Shown here in pieces: positions 1 to 5,604 of a DNA stretch of 16,024 nt; positions within the stretch are counted from its first letter, which is position 1, and each line of letters begins with the position of its first letter. Under the pieces are notes generated by a model. The model was not told the DNA's origin. It made no database searches and was given only the letters and a program-made list of their open reading frames with translations. Source of the DNA: DAOSCP01 sp035379625. Lineage in GTDB: Bacteria > Bacteroidota > Ignavibacteria > Ignavibacteriales > DAOSCP01. Both the position numbers and the translations under genes were made by a program. The DNA lies in contig DAOSVM010000045.1 of the NCBI GenBank assembly GCA_035379625.1, forward strand, positions 1 to 16,024. Reading direction: 5' to 3'.

Positions 1-134
1 TTAAAAGATTATCTGTAAATAATGGAGAACTTAAATTAGTTGGATTACAGCCATCAGTTAGAAAATTATTTGAATTGACAAGAATGGATAAAATTATACA
101 AATTGTAGAAACACAAGAGGAAGCATTAAAATAA
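1..134 (+). CDS. STAS-domain anti-sigma factor antagonist, C-terminal end (partial)
   Basis: The window opens inside a reading frame that runs to a TAA at 132-134. The visible 44 residues include NGELKLVGLQPSVRKLFELT and then MDKIIQIVETQEEA. This matches the last strand and helices of SpoIIAA/RsbV-type STAS domains, where the sequence after the phospho-serine helix reads roughly 'L.lvgl.p.v..lf.ltgld..f.i....eeAl'. The phospho-acceptor serine lies outside the window. Proteins of this family bind anti-sigma kinases when dephosphorylated and so release a sigma factor or other target. The stop codon abuts the ATG of the downstream phosphatase (TAAATG), so the two are almost certainly co-translated. 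That phosphatase is the kind of enzyme that reactivates STAS proteins. Family assignment is fairly sure; the target is unknown. Confidence 0.75.
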   Translation, partial: KRLSVNNGELKLVGLQPSVRKLFELTRMDKIIQIVETQEEALK

Positions 135-1670
135 ATGACAGAAATTATCATACTAACAAATGGTTCTCATTTTTCTAATTTATTAAATCAATTTCTGATT
201 GAAAAGGGTTATGCAACAAATATAATCAATTCTTTTGAAGAAATTAAAGATAGTAATAACAAAATTATTGTTTATGATTGTTTTGCTGTGCCATTGGATT
301 CTATATTAGAAAATTATAATCTCAAGAAAAAAAATTTTACAACTTTGCCTCTTTTATTCTATAAATTACATAATTTGCTTGCACCAAATATCGAAAAGAT
401 TTTAGAACCTTTTGATAGTATAATTGATTTTGATGAGAATATTGAAAATGTAATTCAGCGTATCAATTCTGTTTCTAAAAAGATTGATATATATTCTAAA
501 TTTGTTGGTACTGATAAGGTCATTAGTCAACCTCAAGAAGTTTATGAAAAGTATAAAATACTTTTAGTTGATGATGATCAGTATATAATAAAATTACTAA
601 GCCATAATTTGAATAATGCTGGGTATGAATGTTTAACAGCTAATTCAGCTAATGAAGCATTCGAAATAATAAAATATAATACACCTGATTTAATTTTATC
701 TGATGTTATGATGCCTGAGATTGATGGTTTTGAGTTTAGAAAAAGAATATTACAAGATGAAAAGTTTAAAGACGTACCATTTGTCTTTTTAACTTCCAAA
801 AGTGATGAAGATGATATGCTTTCAGCTTATGATTTAAGTATTACAGATTATATTGTTAAAACATCCGGACCAAAACTAGTAGTTGCTAAAGTATCATCAA
901 TTTTAAAGAGTTTAGGAAAAGAAAGACAAAAAGTTGTTAAGGAGCTTAATAAGGCTTTAGATAATTTTCAATTGAAAGTAGTTCCTGATATAATTCCTCA
1001 AATTAGCAAATTTGAAGTAAAACATTGGCATCAACCTTATCAAGGTATACCAGGTGGAGATTTTATAGATTACTATAAGATTGATGATAATAAAATGCTT
1101 GTTGTGTTAGGGGATGTAATGGGCAAAAAATGGAATGCATGGTACTTTGCAGTTGCTTATGCTGGTTATGTAAGAAGTTCTATACGTTTTACTATTCAGA
1201 ATACAGATATTTTTACACCTGCAACAATTATTGAAAAAGTTAATAAAACTGTATATAATGATGCTAAAATAGCTGAAGTATTTGCAACTTTATCTGTATT
1301 GTTATTGGATGGAGAAAACAATATAATTTTATATTCTGGTGCAGGTGATTTGCCTATTTATCATGTTACAGCTGAAGGTATAAAAAGTGTACAATCAAAT
1401 GGTTTGTTGTTAGGATTTAATGATTTGAGCACGTATGAAGATGTAAGTATAGAATGTAACTCTGGGGATGTGATTTTATTAACCACTGATGGTGTTATGG
1501 ATTCAAGAAATAGTTTAGGAAAACCTTATGGGGAAGAACAATTTGTTGCTTTTCTTCCAAGTCTTTATAAGGATCCAGCACCACTAGAATTACTAAAAAA
1601 TAATTTTAGTGAATATGTCAATAATGTATACGAGGATGATATAAGTCTAATTTCCATAAGGGTAATATGA
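135..1670 (+). CDS. Response regulator with PP2C/SpoIIE-type serine phosphatase domain
   Basis: This is a 511-residue cytoplasmic signalling protein. Residues about 140-260 form a receiver domain with the acidic pair D146/D147, phospho-acceptor D190 in LILSDVMMPEIDG, T220 and K242. Residues about 295-511 form a PP2C/SpoIIE phosphatase with metal-site motifs GGDF (307-310), GDVMG (326-330), TTDG (450-453) and EDD (500-502). Residues 1-120 have a beta-alpha pattern like a receiver. They keep an aspartate in IIVYD (D48) but lack the acidic pair and the lysine, so they may be a pseudo-receiver (inference). A short helical stretch (about 256-285) links receiver to phosphatase. The family dephosphorylates STAS proteins under control of receiver phosphorylation, and a STAS gene ends directly upstream. 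The gene overlaps the downstream lipoprotein gene by four bases (ATGA). Domain calls are secure; the stimulus and cognate kinase are not visible. Confidence 0.9.
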   Translation: MTEIIILTNGSHFSNLLNQFLIEKGYATNIINSFEEIKDSNNKIIVYDCFAVPLDSILENYNLKKKNFTTLPLLFYKLHNLLAPNIEKILEPFDSIIDFDENIENVIQRINSVSKKIDIYSKFVGTDKVISQPQEVYEKYKILLVDDDQYIIKLLSHNLNNAGYECLTANSANEAFEIIKYNTPDLILSDVMMPEIDGFEFRKRILQDEKFKDVPFVFLTSKSDEDDMLSAYDLSITDYIVKTSGPKLVVAKVSSILKSLGKERQKVVKELNKALDNFQLKVVPDIIPQISKFEVKHWHQPYQGIPGGDFIDYYKIDDNKMLVVLGDVMGKKWNAWYFAVAYAGYVRSSIRFTIQNTDIFTPATIIEKVNKTVYNDAKIAEVFATLSVLLLDGENNIILYSGAGDLPIYHVTAEGIKSVQSNGLLLGFNDLSTYEDVSIECNSGDVILLTTDGVMDSRNSLGKPYGEEQFVAFLPSLYKDPAPLELLKNNFSEYVNNVYEDDISLISIRVI

Positions 1671-2149
1671 CGAAAAAGCTATTATTAACCTCATTATTAT
1701 TGTTTTTTTTGTATGGTTGTGGTACAGTAAGTAATCGTTATAGTGCTGATAGTCAGAGAGATGATTATTTTGATACTAAGAATAGAGAATTATATGAAGA
1801 AGTAGGAGATATATCATACTACGCAGAAGATTTTCACGGAAAGCCAACAGCTAATGGTGAAATTTTTGATATGAATAAAGTTTCAGCTGCTCATCCTAAA
1901 TTCCCACTAAATACTATTATTAAAGTAAAAAACCTTAAAAATGGTAAAGAAATAATAATCAGAGTTAATGATAGAATGCCTCCTAATCCCAAAGGCAGAA
2001 TACTAGATGTATCTAAAGCTGCAGCCAAAGAGCTTGATTTTATTAATGATGGAGTAGTTAAAGCAAAAATAACAGTATTAAAATGGGGTGATGGAAAAAG
2101 TTTAATGGATATTGATAACAATTTACTTAAGCCTACAATAAGATACTAA
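1667..2149 (+). CDS. RlpA-family septal-ring lytic transglycosylase-like lipoprotein
   Basis: This 160-residue protein has a lipoprotein signal peptide: KK, a hydrophobic run, then the lipobox LYGC with C18. It should be lipid-anchored facing the periplasm. Residues about 46-140 are a double-psi beta-barrel of the RlpA type: SYYAEDFHGKPTANGE, then AAHPKFPLNT, then VNDRMPP and GRILDVSKAAAKEL. The residues expected for catalysis are present: E65, H76 and the aspartates D102/D114 in the DR and DVS motifs. RlpA proteins cleave naked glycan strands, often at the division septum. There is no C-terminal SPOR domain, which many RlpA proteins use for septal targeting, and the protein is about half the length of E. 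coli RlpA. The start overlaps the phosphatase stop (ATGA), so the genes are translationally coupled. Only seven bases separate its stop from that of the convergent next gene. Confidence 0.88.
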   Translation: MTKKLLLTSLLLFFLYGCGTVSNRYSADSQRDDYFDTKNRELYEEVGDISYYAEDFHGKPTANGEIFDMNKVSAAHPKFPLNTIIKVKNLKNGKEIIIRVNDRMPPNPKGRILDVSKAAAKELDFINDGVVKAKITVLKWGDGKSLMDIDNNLLKPTIRY

Positions 2150-2156
2150 TCAAAAT

Positions 2157-3077
2157 TTAATAAAACTCCATTATGAATTGTTGTTTCAACGATTCAGATA
2201 TATTACAATTTATTAACCTATCATAAAAATATCTTGCTAAATTATAATTCCCAGTATTTTTATAAAGATAAGATAAATGGGCATAAGCCAAATGTATATC
2301 GTTATAGTTTTCTAGTTCTTCCGCTAAATTGATATATTGCATTAAATATTCAATTGCTTTTTCTAGATTGTTTAGTGTTATATGTTTCATAGCTTCTGAA
2401 AATTTAGTATTCAAGATATTTACAGAACTATGATAAAGATAAGTAAATATTTCCCCAGGATATTGAGATAATTTGAAATTTTGTTCAATAATTAGTAGTG
2501 ATGTTAAACGCTCGCAAAACATAGCTAGAAGTTTGTCATTATTTTGCATATAGGGTATGCCATTAAAAGAGAATCTAAATTTTTGGATAACTTTTCCTCT
2601 ATATATTCCTGCGATACCATGAAGGAAATATGGATTAGTTGATATATTTAATAATTTGGTCAGACCAATATTTCTAATAAAATTATCAAATTGTTTTTGT
2701 AGGATTTCAGGTAAAGAATTAAAGAGAATATTTCCGATAACATCAACATTAAGGTTATTTTCAAGTAGGTGAATGCTAAAAACGAACCAATTTTCATTGA
2801 GGAAAAAGTGGTCATCGTGAAGTAAGAAATAATAATCGTAATCAGGGAGATTACGAATTAAGTAATTAAAACCGGCTGGATCAAGGCCGGTGTTTTCACG
2901 ATAAAAAGTATAATCGAAATTGGTTTTAAAAGAATGATTTATGGTTGAATCTGTATTAAAAACAACGGCAAGATCGAATTTATCTCTGTTTAATAAAAAA
3001 CAATCGTTAAATAAAATATTATTTAGTTTTTCATATGTTTTTTCCGAAGAAACTACTGCTACTACTGTATTTTTCAT
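2157..3077 (-). CDS. Glycosyltransferase-like protein with C-terminal TPR-like repeats
   Basis: This 306-residue protein has no signal peptide or membrane segment. Residues about 1-215 look like a GT-A nucleotide-sugar fold. There is an N-terminal strand MKNTVVAVVSS, then AVVFNTD (38-43), then RENTGLDPAGFNYLI (60-74), then FLLHDDHFF with acidic H87-D88-D89 in the place of a DxD metal motif. The NTGLDPAG stretch resembles the 'N.G.d.ag.n' segment of family-2 transferases. Residues about 235-292 form two helix pairs that read like TPRs (NLEKAIEYLMQYINLAEEL, then HLAYAHLSYLYKNTGNYNLA). The start overlaps the upstream hydrolase stop by one base (TAATG), so the two are coupled. The donor and acceptor cannot be told. 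The glycosyltransferase call rests on pattern only and could be wrong, although the gene itself is clear. Confidence 0.6.
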   Translation of the reverse strand: MKNTVVAVVSSEKTYEKLNNILFNDCFLLNRDKFDLAVVFNTDSTINHSFKTNFDYTFYRENTGLDPAGFNYLIRNLPDYDYYFLLHDDHFFLNENWFVFSIHLLENNLNVDVIGNILFNSLPEILQKQFDNFIRNIGLTKLLNISTNPYFLHGIAGIYRGKVIQKFRFSFNGIPYMQNNDKLLAMFCERLTSLLIIEQNFKLSQYPGEIFTYLYHSSVNILNTKFSEAMKHITLNNLEKAIEYLMQYINLAEELENYNDIHLAYAHLSYLYKNTGNYNLARYFYDRLINCNISESLKQQFIMEFY

Positions 3078-3754
3078 TATATTTCTATTGTTTCGTTGAA
3101 AGGGATTATTTTACATTCATAACCTTTTTGTTTAACTTTTTCTGCAAAAACTTTAGGATCGCTATTTATCACTGGGAAAGTGTTGTAATGCATTGGTATA
3201 ACAACTTTGGGTTTGATAAAATCAACAGCAATTAAAGCATCATCTATTCCCATTGTAAAATTATCACCAATAGGTAATAATAAATAATCTATTTTATTAA
3301 GTTCTCCTATAAGTTTCATATCACCGAAAAGTCCAGTATCGCCAGTGTGATAAATTGTTTTACCATCGATAGTTAGAATAATTCCAGATGCCAAACCAAG
3401 GTTTTGCCCATCAGGAGTTTCAGAGCCGTGTAATGCTAAAGTGAATTTGACCTTTCCAAAATCAAAATTATGAGCTCCACCAATATGCATATTATGAACT
3501 TTACAACCTTTATTAGCGCAGTAATTTGCTAATTCATTGGTTGCTATTACTAAGGAGTTAGATTTAGAAGCAATTTTAAAAGTATCGCCAAGGTGATCAC
3601 CGTGGCCGTGGGTAACTATGATATAGTCAGCAAAAACATTTTCTGATTTAATATTGCAGTGCGGGTTGCCATCGAGGAAAGGGTCAATTAAAATGCTTGT
3701 ATTATCTTTTGTAATGATTTGAAAAGCTGAGTGACCAAAGTAAGTAAGTTTCAT
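3077..3754 (-). CDS. UPF0173 family metal-dependent hydrolase (metallo-beta-lactamase fold)
   Basis: This 225-residue cytoplasmic protein is the usual length for UPF0173. It begins MKLTYFGHSAF and IDPFLDGNP, both hallmarks of the family. The metal site is complete: THGHGDHLGD gives H49, H51, D53 and H54; a further H110 follows; HTGDTGLFGDM gives D139; and IPMHYNTFP gives H189. Together these can bind two metal ions. Members are predicted hydrolases related to UlaG-type lactonases; the physiological substrate is not established. A strong Shine-Dalgarno, AGGAGG, lies seven bases before the ATG and supports this start. It is the first gene of a two-gene minus-strand unit with the overlapping glycosyltransferase-like gene. 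It is divergent from the tRNA-Leu gene. Confidence 0.92.
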   Translation of the reverse strand: MKLTYFGHSAFQIITKDNTSILIDPFLDGNPHCNIKSENVFADYIIVTHGHGDHLGDTFKIASKSNSLVIATNELANYCANKGCKVHNMHIGGAHNFDFGKVKFTLALHGSETPDGQNLGLASGIILTIDGKTIYHTGDTGLFGDMKLIGELNKIDYLLLPIGDNFTMGIDDALIAVDFIKPKVVIPMHYNTFPVINSDPKVFAEKVKQKGYECKIIPFNETIEI

Positions 3755-3801
3755 ATTATCCTCCTATAAAAATAAATTACACTAAAGAATTTAAAAAAAA
3801 A

Positions 3802-3833
3802 TTTGCAAAAAAACAATAAATTTGTTATTTTTG
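3802..3833 (+). promoter_or_regulatory. Bacteroidota-type promoter of tRNA-Leu
   Basis: TTTG at 3802-3805 is followed after 20 bases by TATTTTTG at 3826-3833. This matches the consensus TTTG-N19/20-TAnnTTTG read by the primary sigma factor of Bacteroidota. Transcription would start near 3840, about a dozen bases before the tRNA. It is the best promoter match I found in the window. Because such motifs are AT-rich, chance matches are possible. Confidence 0.65.
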
Positions 3834-3852
3834 AAATTCAAAATAAATAAAT

Positions 3853-3938
3853 GCCGAAGTGGCGAAATTGGTAGACGCGCTAGACTCAAAATCTAGTCAG
3901 GGTTAAACCTGGTGCCGGTTCGAGTCCGGCCTTCGGTA
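3853..3938 (+). tRNA. tRNA-Leu, anticodon CAA
   Basis: The gene folds into a complete class II cloverleaf. The acceptor stem GCCGAAG pairs with CTTCGGT (one G-T pair at the end). The D arm is GGCGAAATTGGTAGACGC. The anticodon stem is CTAGA/TCTAG with loop CTCAAAA, giving anticodon CAA at 3887-3889 for UUG codons. The long variable arm is CAGGGTTAAACCTGG and the T arm is GCCGGTTCGAGTCCGGC. The long variable arm and G-A-rich D loop are typical of leucine tRNAs. The discriminator is A3938. The next bases are CA rather than CCA, so the CCA end must be added after transcription. Confidence 0.96.
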
Positions 3939-3947
3939 CAATAAAAG

Positions 3948-3977
3948 ACTGCTATATTTATTAGCAGTTTTTTTTTT
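3948..3977 (+). terminator. Intrinsic terminator of tRNA-Leu
   Basis: ACTGCTA (3948-3954) pairs with TAGCAGT (3962-3968) around a seven-base loop, followed directly by a run of about ten T. It lies ten bases after the tRNA 3' end. The left end of repeat element A starts ten bases after the T run. Confidence 0.85.
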
Positions 3978-3987
3978 ATATTTTCAC

Positions 3988-4014
3988 TTAGCTCAGACGG
4001 TGTAAGCTTAAGCC
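3988..4014 (+). repeat. Left terminal inverted repeat of element A
   Basis: Starts TTAGCTCAGACGG and continues GTGTAAGCTTAAGCC. It is the inverted counterpart of 4636-4663. Its last three bases are also the first three of the 12-bp hairpin, so terminal pairing and local hairpin compete there. Confidence 0.85.
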
Positions 4015-4044
4015 GCTTGCAGCATAACTAAAGCTGCAAGCGGC
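4012..4044 (+). repeat. Left hairpin H1 of element A, 12-bp perfect stem
   Basis: GCCGCTTGCAGC (4012-4023) pairs without mismatch with GCTGCAAGCGGC (4033-4044) around the loop ATAACTAAA. The equivalent hairpin in copy B differs at two pairs, and both changes keep pairing. Confidence 0.88.
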
Positions 4045-4063
4045 AGCGGGCCGAAGGCCAGCT
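4045..4063 (+). repeat. Left hairpin H2 of element A
   Basis: AGCGGGCC (4045-4052) pairs with GGCCAGCT (4056-4063) around GAA, with a single G/A mismatch. In copy B the same hairpin is perfect. It is followed in both copies by CTAAAAATCTTTT. Confidence 0.7.
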
Positions 4064-4600
4064 AAAAATCTTTTATTATATTACCTTACACAGAGCTGTG
4101 TTTTCAGTTCTTAATATTCAAATCTTTCTCTAATACGTAGCATCTTACAAATAATGGAATTTTTTTATAATAAAATTGTACATGCAATTATATCGTAATT
4201 ACAATTTTAGCTAAAAAAGTGTCAACCTGTATAAAACAAAAAAAAAGAAACACATTCAGTCTCTAAATATTATTGTCATTACTCTACAAAGTGTTAACCA
4301 GTCCTGTGTCTGTAAGTGTTTGAATTATAAACTTAATTTGTCATTTATATTGTATTTACAAATATATTATTAAAGATTACTGATATATCGTATATTTAAT
4401 TCTATAGCTAATACAAATATATTATTAGAAAAAGTCAATATATCGATAATACAATTATATCGTATTTACGAAAATATTTTAATGCTTTAAGTTTGCTATT
4501 ACTTTGGAAAATTTTTAGACAATAGTTATTTTGGTAAAAGAGTAAATTTTGTAAGTTGTTAGTAATATGGAAGATATGGTTTAATTAGTGAAATATATTT

Positions 4601-4638
4601 GGGCTTTAGCCCGCTCGTGCGCCCTCGTGCGCACGGGC
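4601..4638 (+). repeat. Right-end hairpins H3 and H4 of element A
   Basis: H3 is GGGC-TTTA-GCCC (4601-4612). H4 is GCTCGTGCGC (4613-4622) paired with GCGCACGGGC (4629-4638) around CCTCGT, ten pairs with one T-G wobble. The last bases of H4 are the first of the right terminal repeat. Confidence 0.75.
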
Positions 4639-4663
4639 TTTAAGCTTACACCGTCCGAGCTAA
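4636..4663 (-). repeat. Right terminal inverted repeat of element A
   Basis: Read on the minus strand it begins TTAGCTCGGACGG and continues GTGTAAGCTTAAAGCC. It matches the left repeat except for one A/G difference and one extra A. Confidence 0.85.
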
Positions 4664-4676
4664 ATATTTAAAGAAA

Positions 4677-4702
4677 AGCTCTCTTGAGAAAAAAAGAGAG
4701 CT
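4677..4702 (-). terminator. Intrinsic terminator of the rRNA methyltransferase-sucD unit
   Basis: On the minus strand AGCTCTCTT (4702 to 4694) pairs with AAGAGAGCT (4685 to 4677), followed by TTTTCTTT. It lies twelve bases past the sucD stop and just outside the right end of repeat element A. Confidence 0.75.
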
Positions 4703-4713
4703 CAATAAATTTA

Positions 4714-5592
4714 TTAGACTAAATGCAATGCTTTTTTCATTGTGGTGCCAAGTTCAGCTGGGCTTTCTGCTATGTGGATGCCACATTTTCTCATGTAATC
4801 TAATTTGAAATCTGCGGTATCGTTACCACCAGAAATTATAGCACCGGCGTGCCCCATTCTTTTACCAGCAGGAGCGGTTTTACCAGCAATAAAACCAACT
4901 ACCGGTTTTTTGAAATTATCTTTGATATAATCAGCAGCTTCAATTTCAGCTTGTCCGCCAATTTCACCAATTAGTATAACGCCATCTGTTTGTGGATCTT
5001 CATTGAAAAGTTTTAAGATATCAATAAATTGTGAACCAATGACGGGATCTCCACCAATACCAACACTTGTGGATTGTCCTAAACCTGCATCAACTAATTG
5101 TTTAACTGCTTCATATGTTAAAGTTCCACTTCGTGATATAATTCCTATTCTACCAGGTTTATGGATAAAACCGGGCATAATTCCGACTTTTGCTTGTCCA
5201 GGAGTTATAACACCTGGGCAGTTAGGTCCGATTAGTCTAGTATTAGTGTTTTTGATGTAGTTGTAAACTTTAGCCATGTCCTGGAAAGGAATGCCTTCTG
5301 TAATGCAAATTACAAGTTGGATTTTTGCATCAGCAGCTTCAAGAATTGCATCGGGCGCAAATTGAGGCGGTACAAAAATAACGCTGGTGTTAGCTTGAGT
5401 TTTTTCGACAGCTTCTTTTACCGTATTGAAAATAGGAACTTTATCCATAAAAAGTGTTCCACCTTTACCGGGCGTTACTCCAGCAACCACCTTAGTACCG
5501 TATTCTAACATTTGTTGAGTATGGAAAGCTCCTTCTTTTCCTGTAATACCTTGAACTACTAAACGAGTGTTACTATCAACTAGAATTGCCAT
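4714..5592 (-). CDS. sucD: Succinate-CoA ligase, alpha subunit
   Basis: SucD forms, with the beta subunit SucC, the citric-acid-cycle enzyme that interconverts succinyl-CoA and succinate with ADP or GDP phosphorylation. At 292 residues it has the normal length. The N-terminal CoA-binding Rossmann domain shows VVQGITGKEGAFH (12-24). The ligase domain has IGPNCPGVI (121-129) and IISRSGTLTYEAV, and the phospho-histidine lies in GKRMGHAGAI (H248). The start is supported by GGAGG just upstream of the ATG. The gene is 12 bases downstream of the methyltransferase gene on the same strand and ends at a clear hairpin terminator. No sucC is adjacent, so the beta subunit must be encoded elsewhere; this separation is not rare outside Proteobacteria. 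Function is highly confident. Confidence 0.97.
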   Translation of the reverse strand: MAILVDSNTRLVVQGITGKEGAFHTQQMLEYGTKVVAGVTPGKGGTLFMDKVPIFNTVKEAVEKTQANTSVIFVPPQFAPDAILEAADAKIQLVICITEGIPFQDMAKVYNYIKNTNTRLIGPNCPGVITPGQAKVGIMPGFIHKPGRIGIISRSGTLTYEAVKQLVDAGLGQSTSVGIGGDPVIGSQFIDILKLFNEDPQTDGVILIGEIGGQAEIEAADYIKDNFKKPVVGFIAGKTAPAGKRMGHAGAIISGGNDTADFKLDYMRKCGIHIAESPAELGTTMKKALHLV

Positions 5593-5604
5593 TTGGCCTC
5601 CAGA

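Larger units (their letters stand above)
3988..4663 (+). mobile_element. Structured non-coding repeat element, copy A (MITE-like, terminal inverted repeats)
   Basis: A 676-bp element fills the gap between tRNA-Leu and sucD. The left end (3988-4014) and right end (4636-4663) are inverted repeats sharing GACGGTGTAAGCTTAAGCC, with one mismatch and one extra A over 27-28 bases. Inside the left end lie a perfect 12-bp hairpin (4012-4044) and a second hairpin (4045-4063). Inside the right end lie hairpins at 4601-4612 and 4613-4638. The middle is very AT-rich and holds 12-bp dyads of the form TYGTANNTACRA. A second copy, B, lies at 13529-14056 in the same orientation. Copy A has about 145 bases not in B (about 4200-4345). 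I see no open frame with family features and no clear target-site duplication. It is most likely a non-autonomous mobile element or a structured RNA-bearing repeat; the family is unrecognised. Confidence 0.8.

Noticed and set aside
2150..2156. Shared bidirectional terminator between the RlpA gene and the glycosyltransferase-like gene
   Set aside because: Only seven bases separate the convergent stops, and I found no hairpin with a T run there.
3988..4063. Element left end as a simple transcription terminator or REP pair
   Set aside because: A terminator with its T run already lies upstream at 3948-3977. H1 and H2 lack a T run, and the same block recurs with far ends and inverted repeats hundreds of bases away.
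3988..4663. Integron attC site, CRISPR array, retron or group II intron
   Set aside because: There is no integrase-type core site pair, no regular repeat-spacer series, no reverse transcriptase and no recognisable intron domain V. Only the inverted ends, hairpins and short dyads are supported.
3978..4676. Target-site duplication around the elements
   Set aside because: The flanks of A (TTTTCAC against ATATTTAAAG) and of B (TTTATTGA against CCCATAG) share no direct repeat at the element edges. ATATTT occurs on both sides of A but not at matching distances.
5003..5508. Open frames on the plus strand opposite sucD
   Set aside because: sucD on the minus strand is full length with all motifs. 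The opposite frames show no domain features and are antisense shadows.
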